From CBDEGU01 sp965238045 (GTDB lineage Bacteria > Acidobacteriota > Terriglobia > Bryobacterales > UBA6623), in assembly GCA_965238045.1 (NCBI GenBank), contig CBDEGU010000012.1, positions 1,426,001 through 1,490,000 of the forward strand: a stretch of 64,000 nucleotides of DNA, written 5' to 3'. Every line of letters starts with the position of its first letter. Positions within the stretch are counted from its first letter, which is position 1. This document shows, in pieces, positions 27,116-35,729 of the stretch. The notes below the pieces were generated by a model. It did no database searches. It was not told the origin of the DNA and worked only from the letters and a program-made list of their open reading frames with translations. The translations under genes were made by a program, and so were the position numbers.

Positions 27116-28912
27116 ATGTCAACTCTAGAAACCCAGCCAGCCGGCGCGATCCCCCCAGCGGGCGGAGGCTTTCTCGCAGCGGATACGCCGCCCGAGGCGA
27201 TCTTCACCGCTGAGGACTTCAGCGAGGAGCAGCGCCAAGTCAAGGCCACCGCCGACCGCTTCATGAACGAACAAGTCATACCCCGGATCAGCGATTTCGA
27301 GCAGCAGGAACCGGGACTTGCCCGGGATCTGATCCGCCGGGCCGGGGATCTTGGTTTGCTCGCCGTCTTGGTTCCGGAAGCCTACGGCGGACTCGAGATG
27401 AACATGACCACGGCCCAGGTCGTCGCCGAGAGCGTCGGCCACTACGCCGCGTTCTCAACGACCTATGGCGCGCACACCCACATCGGGACTCAGCCACTGG
27501 TTTTCTTCGGCAGCGAGGAGCAGAAACAACAGTACCTGCCGCGTCTCATTACCGGCGAATGGCTTGCCGCCTATTGTCTGACCGAGTCGCAGTCGGGCAG
27601 CGACGCGCTCAATGTGCGCACGCGCGCCGAACTCTCGCCCGATGGCGAGCACTACATCCTGAACGGCGAGAAGATGTGGATTTCTAACGGCGGCTGGGCG
27701 GATCTCTACACTGTATTCGCAAAGATCCGTGGAGAAGAATTCACCGCTTTTCTGGTGGAGCGCGGCATGGAGGGCGTGCGGCCCGGAACGGAAGAACGCA
27801 AAATGGGCCTCAAGGGCAGTTCCACCACGGCCGTCGTGCTTGACAACGTGGCCGTGCCGGTTCGCAATGTGCTGGGGGAGACGGGCAAGGGACACCGGAT
27901 CGCCTTCAATATCCTCAATATCGGACGGCTCGAACTCGGCGCCGCCTGTATCGGGGGCGGCAAAGAAGCGCTGAGCGAGTCACTGCGCTATGCCAAGCAA
28001 CGAATGGCCTTCGGCCGGCCGATCGCCGAGTTCGGTCTGATTCAGCATAAGCTCGCCGAGATGGCGATCCGCCTGTTTGCCATTGAATCGCTTGTTTACC
28101 GGACCTCGGGCCTGATCGATGCACGCCTGGCGGCTCTGTCGTGGAATTCCGCCAACGCCGCTGCCGAGCACCTCAAGGCCATTGAGGAGTACGCCATCGA
28201 ATGCTCGATCGCCAAAGTCTACTGTTCCGAGGCTCTCGACTACATCGCCGACGAGGCCGTGCAAATCCACGGAGGCTACGGATTCCACCAAGACTACGCA
28301 GTGGAACGAATCTATCGCGACTCGCGAGTCAACCGGATCTTCGAGGGCACCAGCGAGATCAACCGGCTGCTGATCATCGGCATGCTTCTTAAGCGGGCGG
28401 ACCAGGGGCGTTTGGATCTGATGCCCGCCATCAAGAACGCCATGCGCGAGGCAGGGGGCGGGGCCGGTGAGGGATCCGCGGATAACGGCGCGGCGCTTGC
28501 CGCGGAGCACCGGATGCTGCGCGGGATCAAGCGGGCGGCGTTGCTATGCGCCGGCGCGGCTCAGCAACACTTGGGCAAGGATCTCGAAAGCGAGCAGGAA
28601 GTCGCTGCCGGGCTGAGCGACATGGTGATTGGTATCTTTGCCGCGGAATCCGCGCTGCTGCGCGCCCGCAAGCTGCTTGGGGCCGGGCAGGGCGATGCGG
28701 CCGCCGACATGGCGCGTGTGATCGTGAACGATACGGCGGACCAGGTCCGGCTCCACGCGACCACGGTCCTGGCGGCCCTCGGCGGCGGTCCATCCGCCGC
28801 GAAGCTGATCGAGGCCGTGAACCGATCGACGAGTCACCCGCCACTCGATACGATCTCGCTGCGCCGCGGCATCGCCAGCCGTTTGCTGTCGGCCGAACGA
28901 CTGGTTGTCTGA
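27116..28912 (+). CDS. Acyl-CoA dehydrogenase, long form with C-terminal extension
   Basis: The start is put at 27116 (MSTLETQPAG); 15 further bases are open upstream. The first ~400 residues are a standard FAD acyl-CoA dehydrogenase: YCLTESQSGSDALNVRTRAE, GEKMWISNGGWADLYTVF, QIHGGYGFHQDYAVERIYRD and NRIFEGTSEINRLLI. A further ~190 helical residues follow, as in the ~600-residue very-long-chain-type enzymes. It catalyses the first oxidation of beta-oxidation and passes electrons to ETF. It follows the thiolase in the same direction, probably one operon. Confidence 0.94.
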   Translation: MSTLETQPAGAIPPAGGGFLAADTPPEAIFTAEDFSEEQRQVKATADRFMNEQVIPRISDFEQQEPGLARDLIRRAGDLGLLAVLVPEAYGGLEMNMTTAQVVAESVGHYAAFSTTYGAHTHIGTQPLVFFGSEEQKQQYLPRLITGEWLAAYCLTESQSGSDALNVRTRAELSPDGEHYILNGEKMWISNGGWADLYTVFAKIRGEEFTAFLVERGMEGVRPGTEERKMGLKGSSTTAVVLDNVAVPVRNVLGETGKGHRIAFNILNIGRLELGAACIGGGKEALSESLRYAKQRMAFGRPIAEFGLIQHKLAEMAIRLFAIESLVYRTSGLIDARLAALSWNSANAAAEHLKAIEEYAIECSIAKVYCSEALDYIADEAVQIHGGYGFHQDYAVERIYRDSRVNRIFEGTSEINRLLIIGMLLKRADQGRLDLMPAIKNAMREAGGGAGEGSADNGAALAAEHRMLRGIKRAALLCAGAAQQHLGKDLESEQEVAAGLSDMVIGIFAAESALLRARKLLGAGQGDAAADMARVIVNDTADQVRLHATTVLAALGGGPSAAKLIEAVNRSTSHPPLDTISLRRGIASRLLSAERLVV

Positions 28913-29107
28913 CGGCACTGGGACCCAAATCCCTGGCTAGCGTACGAACTGCTTGGCCGCCGGAGTCTAACTCTCTTGCGGGTATGCGTTCGGCCGGGAG
29001 CATTCGGCCGGACGCCGCCGCAGATCCGGCTGGGGTGGATTTCAGTATTAATAAATCAGAATGCATTCGTCAGACACAATTAGGTATACTTATTTCGCAA
29101 GCTAGCC

Positions 29108-29989
29108 ATGAACGCCTCCCACTTCAGGGTATTCCGCGACATCGCCAAAACCAGCAGTGTCAGTCGCGGCGCCGAGCTCAACGGTGTCAGCCAATCGGCG
29201 GCAAGCCAGTTGCTGCGCCAGTTGGAACGGAATCTGGGTGTTCCGTTATTTGACCGGAGTACGCGGCCGTTGCGATTGACCGTGGCGGGCAAGTTGTACT
29301 ACGAAGCCAGCCGAGACATCGTACGCCGCTACGAGGAAGCCGAATCGCGCATCAAGGCCCTGAAGAACGAACTAGGAGGCGCGGTCGGCGTGGTTTCGAT
29401 CTACTCGATCGGCCTGTACCGTATGCGCCGGATTCGAGAAAAATTCGAGGAGTTGCATCCGCAGGCGAAAATTCACCTGGAGTACATGCGGCCCGAGAAT
29501 GTCTACGAGGCGGTGGCCGAGGATCGGGCGGACCTGGGGCTGATCAGCTATCCGGCGCCCCGGAAGGGAATTCATGTTATTCCGTGGCGTGATGAGAAGA
29601 TGGTGTTGGTTTGTCATCCGCGGCATCCCCTGGCCACGAAGCCGACGCTGCAGGTTGGAGATCTCGCCCATCAGGAGTTCGTCAGTTTCGACCCGGATCT
29701 CTCGATCCGGGTCGCGATGGACCGCTTCTTTCGTGACCGTGGCTTGCAGCGCAATGTCGTCTTGGAATTCGACAATATCCAGATGATCAAAGAGGCGCTC
29801 ATCATCGGCTCGGGCATCAGCATCCTGCCGAAGCGCACGGTGGGGCAGGAAGTCACCGAGGGCCGGCTTGTGACGAGAGACATCGCCGGGGAGGAACTCG
29901 TGCGTCCGATCGGCGTCATTCACCGTCGCGGGAAAACCTTCTCGCCCACGGTCGTGGAGTTCCTCAAGTTCTTGCAAGAAAACAAGTAA
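29108..29989 (+). CDS. LysR-family transcriptional regulator
   Basis: A 293-residue regulator with the N-terminal winged helix (FRVFRDIAKTSSVSRGAEL, VSQSAASQLLRQLERNLGVP, LFDRSTRPLRLTVAG) and a periplasmic-binding-like effector domain from about 90 on (EKMVLVCHPRHPLA, IGSGISILPKRTV). The effector is unknown. It stands alone 195 bases after the acyl-CoA dehydrogenase; it might control that operon, but LysR genes are usually divergent from their targets and this one is not. Confidence 0.93.
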   Translation: MNASHFRVFRDIAKTSSVSRGAELNGVSQSAASQLLRQLERNLGVPLFDRSTRPLRLTVAGKLYYEASRDIVRRYEEAESRIKALKNELGGAVGVVSIYSIGLYRMRRIREKFEELHPQAKIHLEYMRPENVYEAVAEDRADLGLISYPAPRKGIHVIPWRDEKMVLVCHPRHPLATKPTLQVGDLAHQEFVSFDPDLSIRVAMDRFFRDRGLQRNVVLEFDNIQMIKEALIIGSGISILPKRTVGQEVTEGRLVTRDIAGEELVRPIGVIHRRGKTFSPTVVEFLKFLQENK

Positions 29990-30035
29990 GGCAGAGCGAT
30001 TGCCAGTATACTGAGTTCCCAGGAGGAAGGACCAG

Positions 30036-30494
30036 ATGATTCGATCGATTGCAATGGCCGCCGCGACGGCGGCCTGTCTTGTGATGGGCTGTTCCAGCAC
30101 GCCGCCGGCGGAAAGCGAGCCGGCCAAGGCCGCGGAACATGAGCCTGTCAAAGAGAACGAGGGTGGCCCCTACGAAGTGGCGAAGCTCAAGCAGCGGATG
30201 GACGCTGGAGAGAAGATCTTTCTGCTGGATGTTCGCCGGCCCGAGGAACTCACCGAGCATGGCGCGATCGAAGGCCATGTCAATATTCCGATTGACCAGC
30301 TCGAAGACCGTCTTTCGGAGGTTCCCAAGGACCAGCCCGTCGTCGTGTACTGCATGCACGGCGGACGCGCCAGTCGCGGGGCGGATATTCTGGCGAAGCA
30401 CGGCTACCCCGCCGCGCAGTACGGCGGCATTACGGACTGGAAAGACGCGGGGTTTGCGGTCGTCTACCCCGAAGGATCGTCGAAAAAGGAATAA
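30036..30494 (+). CDS. Rhodanese-domain lipoprotein
   Basis: AGGAGGAAGG precedes the ATG. The 152-residue product begins with a lipoprotein signal (lipobox VMGC, Cys19) and a charged linker, then a single rhodanese domain (about 48-145) with FLLDVRRPEELTEHGAIEGH and the active-site loop CMHGGRAS. Rhodanese domains carry sulphur on this Cys; here it would act on the periplasmic face of a membrane. Substrate and partner unknown. Confidence 0.92.
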   Translation: MIRSIAMAAATAACLVMGCSSTPPAESEPAKAAEHEPVKENEGGPYEVAKLKQRMDAGEKIFLLDVRRPEELTEHGAIEGHVNIPIDQLEDRLSEVPKDQPVVVYCMHGGRASRGADILAKHGYPAAQYGGITDWKDAGFAVVYPEGSSKKE

Positions 30495-30502
30495 TCCGGC
30501 CG

Positions 30503-30558
30503 CGGGGGATCGGGGCGAGCCCCCGGATCGCCGAGGTCCCGCCTTTTTTAACGGCGGG
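30503..30558. terminator. Terminator region between convergent genes
   Basis: Two hairpins lie between the rhodanese and acetamidase genes, which converge. The first pairs CGGGGG (30503-30508, one edge pair weak) with CCCCCG (30520-30525). The second pairs CCCGCC (30538-30543) with GGCGGG (30553-30558) around a T-rich loop. Either could stop transcription; the T tract lies in the loop of the second, not after it, so efficiency is uncertain. Confidence 0.45.
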
Positions 30559-30577
30559 CTTCCCAACGGCAGGCTTT

Positions 30578-31549
30578 CTAACGGTAGGCGTCGAGGTAGC
30601 TGTTGGAGATTTCGGCGCCGGCCACGAAGTTCAGCTTGGCCAGTTTCACCATCTGATACACGTTAATGCGAAAGTCCGGGCATACCGACACCAGTGCGTA
30701 GGCATCGTTGGGCGGATACCCGTAGTCGGTGATGAGCCAGTCCATCAAGTTGCAGGTGGCCGTCTCGACCGCGACCTCAAGCGGCCGGTAGGCGTAGACC
30801 GAGACGATCGAGTCTGGTTTTTCGATTCTCATCCACGGCAGTCGTTTCTGTTTGATCAAATCGAGTTTGACTCGTACGGTCGAGTTGGTCTCGGCGGCGG
30901 TTCCGGTAAATTCGGTATCCCCCTGGCTGGCGTGAACATCGCCGAGGTAGAACAGCGCACCGTCGTGATAGACCGGCAGGTGGACGCGGTTGCCCGGCGC
31001 GACATCGCGGATATCTAGGTTCCCTCCCCAGGCGCCCTGACCATCACCGCTGGTGACGACTTCCCTGTCCGGCGCGACGCCGATCGTTCCGATGAATGGA
31101 GTCACGGGCCAGGAAATCCGGTCGTTGAAGTGGATCGTGCCGTCGCGGGTCGTACCGCTCGGGCCCGGTTCGTGCTTGAGGATATAGGTGGTGTATTCGG
31201 TGGAGATTTCGGGCCAGCGATTGGAGTCGCCGAGCGGGCCGCGGCCCGGGCCGTTGGCCGTCCAAGAGAAATCAGCGACGAGGATGTCCTCGACCGTCAC
31301 CACGAGCGTGTCGCCGCGCTGGGCGCCTTCCAGATAGACCGGGCCGCCGATGGGGTTGGCCAAGGGAGGGACACGGTCGAAGCCCGGACGATTGGCGGGA
31401 ATGGCCTTATCCTCGGGGGTTTGAAAAAAACCGGTGGAAGCGTCCCAGGTCTCGATTTCAAACGACTCGCCGGGGCTGACCCGCAGCAGGGGCTCATCTT
31501 GCCAGTTCAGCGCGAACTTCTTGGATTGCTCTCGTGGAATTTTTTGCAC
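30578..31549 (-). CDS. Acetamidase/formamidase family protein
   Basis: A 323-residue protein of the acetamidase/formamidase (FmdA/AmdA) family, cytosolic enzymes that release ammonia from short amides. Typical stretches include GGPVYLEGAQRGDTLVVTVE, GTIHFNDRI, PFIGTIGVAP, GGNLDIRDVAPGNRVHLPV and LYLGDVHASQGDTEFTGT (seen here as FYLGDVHASQGDTEF). No signal peptide. The real substrate in this host is unknown. It is divergent from gdhA with 281 bases between. Confidence 0.92.
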   Translation of the reverse strand: MQKIPREQSKKFALNWQDEPLLRVSPGESFEIETWDASTGFFQTPEDKAIPANRPGFDRVPPLANPIGGPVYLEGAQRGDTLVVTVEDILVADFSWTANGPGRGPLGDSNRWPEISTEYTTYILKHEPGPSGTTRDGTIHFNDRISWPVTPFIGTIGVAPDREVVTSGDGQGAWGGNLDIRDVAPGNRVHLPVYHDGALFYLGDVHASQGDTEFTGTAAETNSTVRVKLDLIKQKRLPWMRIEKPDSIVSVYAYRPLEVAVETATCNLMDWLITDYGYPPNDAYALVSVCPDFRINVYQMVKLAKLNFVAGAEISNSYLDAYR

Positions 31550-31830
31550 CTGTAGTTCCTCTGGGGTTCTGATCGGCGGCGGAAGCGGTCCGTTTCCGGC
31601 GGGCGGATCAGGTGGTTTTGTCTCGTTCAGCCAGAGCCTATCATAGGGTAGCGGCCAGCGAATTGCTTGTATCCGGTGAAAGAAGTGGAGTATTCCGGAT
31701 GGGTTGCGCGAAGAAACTAGTGGTGTTTGCCGATATGGCTATGTCTGGCCGGGTGTTCCGCGCGGCCGATCTCGGCGGTGTATTCTGGTTGGAAGCCATC
31801 AAGGGGCAAGCATAGTTCAAGGGAGCGGTC

Positions 31831-33195
31831 ATGACGGAAAGGGCACAATCGGAAATCCATCGCGAAGTCTCCAAGTTCATGGGAGGTCTGAGAAAGAGAA
31901 ACCCTGGAGAAAAGGAATTTCAGCAGGCGGTGCAAGAAGTCACCGAAACGCTCATGCCCTTCTTGTTCGAGAACTCGAAATACCGTGACGCCCAGATTCT
32001 TGAGCGCATGACCGAACCCGACCGGGTGATCATTTTCCGCGTTACCTGGGAGGACGACGCCGGGTGCATCCGGGCCAACCGGGCCTGGAGGGTGCAGTTC
32101 AACAACTCGATCGGTCCCTACAAGGGCGGAATGCGGTTTCACTCCTCGGTCACCTTGAGCGTTCTCAAATTTCTGGGCTTTGAGCAGGTTTTCAAAAACA
32201 GTCTCACGACCCTTCCGATGGGGGGAGCCAAGGGCGGCTCGAATTTCAACCCCAAGGGCAAGAGTGACCGCGAAGTCATGCGCTTCTGTCACTCGCTGAT
32301 GATCGAACTCTATCGTCATATTGGCGAGGATACCGATGTCCCGGCCGGAGATATCGGTGTGGGGAGCCGCGAAATCAGCTATATGTTCGGGCAGTACAAA
32401 CGGCTGTCGAACCGCTTTACCGGCATTCTCACCGGCAAGGGACTGGCCTTCGGCGGAAGTCTGGTTCGCACCGAGGCGACCGGTTACGGGGCGGTGTTTT
32501 TCATGGACAACATGCTCTCAACGCGCGGCGACGGGCTGAAAGGCAAACAAGCGGTTGTCTCGGGGGCGGGCAATGTCGCGATTTACACGATTGAGAAACT
32601 CATCCAGCTCGGCGCCAAGGTGGTGACGGCTTCCGATTCGAGCGGATTCATTCACGACCCGGCGGGCATCGACGTGGAAAAGCTGGCCTGGCTGAAAGAA
32701 CTCAAAGAGGTGCGCCGCGGACGTATCGGCGAATATGCCGAGAAGTTCGGCTGCGCGTTTCACCAAAAACAGCGGCCCTGGGCGGTTCCCTGTGATCTGG
32801 CGTTTCCCTGCGCGACGCAGAACGAGTTGGGCGCCGAGGACGCGAGGATCCTCGTCTCCAATGGCGTCATTGCGGTGGCCGAAGGCGCGAACATGCCGAC
32901 CGAGCTGGCCGGCATCCATATCTTTCAAGACGCCAAGATCTTGTTCGGACCCGGGAAGGCCGCCAACGCCGGCGGAGTGGCCGTGTCGGGACTCGAACAG
33001 AGCCAGAACGCGGTGCGCATCTCCTGGTCTCGCGAAGAGGTCGAAGACCGTTTGCGGGACATCATGGAGAGTATCCACCAGAACTGCGTCGAGCACGGGC
33101 GGGACGGCGATGGCTTCGTCAACTACGTGAAGGGCGCCAATATCGGCGGATTTATCAAGGTAGCCGATGCTATGCTCGCCTATGGCGCGGTCTGA
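31831..33195 (+). CDS. gdhA: NADP-specific glutamate dehydrogenase
   Basis: GdhA makes glutamate from 2-oxoglutarate and ammonium. The 454-residue length and the motifs FHSSVTLSVLKFLGFEQ, LPMGGAKGGSNFNPKGKSD (catalytic Lys), DTDVPAGDIGVGSREISYMF and the Rossmann VVSGAGNVAIYTIEKL fit the hexameric NADP-type family. GSNFNPKG has Asn where many family members have Asp. A ribosome site (AAGGGAGCGGTC) precedes the ATG. With the divergent acetamidase it suggests ammonia release and capture side by side. Confidence 0.96.
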   Translation: MTERAQSEIHREVSKFMGGLRKRNPGEKEFQQAVQEVTETLMPFLFENSKYRDAQILERMTEPDRVIIFRVTWEDDAGCIRANRAWRVQFNNSIGPYKGGMRFHSSVTLSVLKFLGFEQVFKNSLTTLPMGGAKGGSNFNPKGKSDREVMRFCHSLMIELYRHIGEDTDVPAGDIGVGSREISYMFGQYKRLSNRFTGILTGKGLAFGGSLVRTEATGYGAVFFMDNMLSTRGDGLKGKQAVVSGAGNVAIYTIEKLIQLGAKVVTASDSSGFIHDPAGIDVEKLAWLKELKEVRRGRIGEYAEKFGCAFHQKQRPWAVPCDLAFPCATQNELGAEDARILVSNGVIAVAEGANMPTELAGIHIFQDAKILFGPGKAANAGGVAVSGLEQSQNAVRISWSREEVEDRLRDIMESIHQNCVEHGRDGDGFVNYVKGANIGGFIKVADAMLAYGAV

Positions 33196-33260
33196 TTTCC
33201 GGCCGCGCGCCATCGGCCGGACTTCTACCACGGGCTGAGAGGCGGAGGTTGGAGCAAGGC

Positions 33261-35396
33261 ATGTGGCATCGATATGGCTGGTTCATCCTCGGATTCCCTG
33301 TGCTGGGATGGCCGGTGCTGGGATGGCTGGTGCTCGGATGGCCGGCGCAACTGCCAGCTCAGGTGGCCGGGCAAAGCTACCAAGTACTCGACGTTCAGAG
33401 CGTCCGCATCGACGGGGATCCGGCCGGCTGGGTTCATGCGGTCGAGGCGCCCGCCGAACCGGCGGAGTTTCGCTGCGACATCCTGGTGGCCGGAGCGGGC
33501 GTCGGCGGTATCGCGGCAACTCTGCGGGCGGCCAAGCGCGGCCATACGGTCTGCCTGGTCGAGGAAACCGGCGAAATCGGCGGGCAGTTGCTGAGCGTGC
33601 CCGCGCTGGACGAGAACCGTTTCATCGAATTTTCCGGAGGTACGCGAACCTACTACGAGCTGCGCCGCCGGATTCGCGATCACTACCGCCGAAAACGCTC
33701 CCTCTCACCTCGCGCCGCCGCGGCGGAGTTTCTCAATCCCGGCACTTGTTACGTTTCGCCGCTGTGCTACGAGCCGCCCGCCGCGGCCGCGGCCATAGAA
33801 GAGATGCTGGCGCCGGTTCGGTCGCGGGTTCAGATTTTTCTACGCGCCAGGGTGATGGATCTCGACACCGCGTCGGGCGTCATCCGCTCGGCCCTGGTAT
33901 ATCGCTTCGAACAGAAGGACGTGATTCGCGTTCGGGCGAAGTACTATCTCGACGCGACCGAACTCGGCGACCTGCTGCCTTTGGCGGGCGTGCCCTACGT
34001 TGTTGGTTCCGAGGCGAGAAGCGAAACCGGCGAACCCGACGCCGCCGATGAACCGAATCCGGGCTGTGTGCAAAGCTTTACCTACACGTTTGTGCTCGAA
34101 CACCGTCCGGGCGAGAAGCACGTCATCGCCAAGCCGCCCGAATACGAGAGGTTTCGCGACGGACAGCCGTTCTCGATGCGTTTCAACTATTCGCGGAAGC
34201 ACGGCTGGAAGGGACTGGTCGAGTACAAGATGTTCGGCGATGACCCGCCGATTCCCAACAATCAGACGCCGCGGCCGTTCTTCTCTTGGCGGCGGATTCG
34301 CGACGGCGGGAATTTCGCCGGGCCGAACCGGCCCAACGATCTGGCGCTGATAAACTGGCCCCGGCAGGACTACAAGGACGATTCGCTGCTCGACCGCTCG
34401 CCGCTCCAGCAGGCGCACATCCTGCAGCGGGCCAAGCGGCTGTCCTATTCCTTTCTCTATTGGCTGCAGACTGGCCTGGAGCGCGATGACCGCCAGGGCG
34501 CCGGGTACCCGGAACTGATGCTGCGGCCGGACATGATGGGCTCAGCCGACGGGCTCTCGAAGTATCCCTACATTCGCGAATCGCGGCGCATTCGCGCCAG
34601 GGCTCGCGTGGTCGAGCAGGATATCGTCGACCGATACCAGACCGGCGCCCGCGCCCGCTGGTTCGCCGACTCGGTGGGCACGGCCTTCTACATGGTGGAT
34701 ATCCACCCCTGCGGCGCGAACGAGCGCGGCCACATGATGATGCCGAAACCGTTTCAGATTCCGATGGGGACGCTGATTCCGCGGGGCATCTCGAACTTGT
34801 TGCCTGCCGGCAAGAATATCGGCGTGACGCATTTGACCAACGGGGCCTACCGGCTGCATCCGGTGGAGTGGAATGTGGGCGAAGCCGCGGCGACGATCAG
34901 CTCGCTGGCGATCGCGAAAGGCCGCATGCCAGAAACGGCCGAGGTGCAGGCCGAGCTGATCCGGGCGGGTGTGCAGCTAGTTTGGTTCGACGACCTGCCG
35001 GTCGACCACCCGGCTTTCGAGGCGATTCAGTCGGCGGCGCTGCGGGGTGTTTATCCCATGCATGCCGATGATTTGCACGCCGCGCCCGGCGCGCCCATCA
35101 CCCGCGCCGAAGCGGCACGGGCCTTGGCTGCTTATTTCGAGCAGAAGATCGGTGGCGAGGGTTCAGGCCGCCTCGATGTGCCCAAGCAGCACCCTCACGC
35201 CCGGGCGGTGGACGTGGTTCTCGAGCGCGGCTGGATGGCTACAGACCATCGCAACTGGTTCCATCCCGACCTGCCATTCTACTGGACCGACTGGCGCGAG
35301 GGCGAGTTGCCGGCGGCGCTGCCGGCCCTTCGCGGCGACCCCAGCGGTCCGGTGAAACGCTCCGAGCTGGCGCGGAGATTGATGGCAGACCGGTAG
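33261..35396 (+). CDS. Exported FAD-dependent oxidoreductase with SLH-like C-terminal tail
   Basis: I start at the ATG at 33261, with GGAG 7 bases upstream; a TTG at 33249 is also open. The 711-residue protein begins with a hydrophobic signal built of GW-PVLGW-LVLGWP repeats. The FAD site CDILVAGAGVGGIAATLRAA and VEETGEIGGQL mark an FAD_oxidored (PF12831-type) enzyme. Residues from about 590 on contain two SLH-like units: AFEAIQSAALRGVYP with APITRAEAARALAAYF, and ARAVDVVLERGWM with PVKRSELARRLM. SLH modules bind cell-surface polymers, so the enzyme may be surface-held. The substrate is unknown; the Tat-targeted enolase-superfamily gene follows. Confidence 0.85.
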   Translation: MWHRYGWFILGFPVLGWPVLGWLVLGWPAQLPAQVAGQSYQVLDVQSVRIDGDPAGWVHAVEAPAEPAEFRCDILVAGAGVGGIAATLRAAKRGHTVCLVEETGEIGGQLLSVPALDENRFIEFSGGTRTYYELRRRIRDHYRRKRSLSPRAAAAEFLNPGTCYVSPLCYEPPAAAAAIEEMLAPVRSRVQIFLRARVMDLDTASGVIRSALVYRFEQKDVIRVRAKYYLDATELGDLLPLAGVPYVVGSEARSETGEPDAADEPNPGCVQSFTYTFVLEHRPGEKHVIAKPPEYERFRDGQPFSMRFNYSRKHGWKGLVEYKMFGDDPPIPNNQTPRPFFSWRRIRDGGNFAGPNRPNDLALINWPRQDYKDDSLLDRSPLQQAHILQRAKRLSYSFLYWLQTGLERDDRQGAGYPELMLRPDMMGSADGLSKYPYIRESRRIRARARVVEQDIVDRYQTGARARWFADSVGTAFYMVDIHPCGANERGHMMMPKPFQIPMGTLIPRGISNLLPAGKNIGVTHLTNGAYRLHPVEWNVGEAAATISSLAIAKGRMPETAEVQAELIRAGVQLVWFDDLPVDHPAFEAIQSAALRGVYPMHADDLHAAPGAPITRAEAARALAAYFEQKIGGEGSGRLDVPKQHPHARAVDVVLERGWMATDHRNWFHPDLPFYWTDWREGELPAALPALRGDPSGPVKRSELARRLMADR

Positions 35397-35729
35397 AGGG
35401 CTTGCCGTGGTTGCGGTGAGAGGGACCCGCGCTGACAGACGCCACATTGTGTCTGTCGCGCGACGTGAAAGTCTCACGAGCAGAATCGATGTCGGCTATT
35501 GGGTGGCGTCATGTTCAAACCCTGCCCGCGGTTTCGCATGGCCAGACCCCGGATCGACGGTTACGCCAGGAAACTGCTCGTCATCCATTGCATCCGATGC
35601 CGTTCGGATCGTTCCATCATTCGCCGGCATTGTCCCCCTGAATCTTGGATAACCATCTTGCGTATCGCCGGGCCGAGAGTGCACAATCAAGACCGGCGAT
35701 AACCGCCGTTCCGAACAAGGAGACCCACA
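35397..35729. other. Intergenic region with a hairpin before the enolase-superfamily gene
   Basis: Of these 333 bases, 35434-35457 forms a perfect 7-bp hairpin (GACAGAC, 10-base loop, GTCTGTC) about 40 bases after the FAD oxidoreductase stop and may help end its transcript, though no T run follows. AAGGAG lies shortly before the next ATG. No short open frame looked real. Confidence 0.45.
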
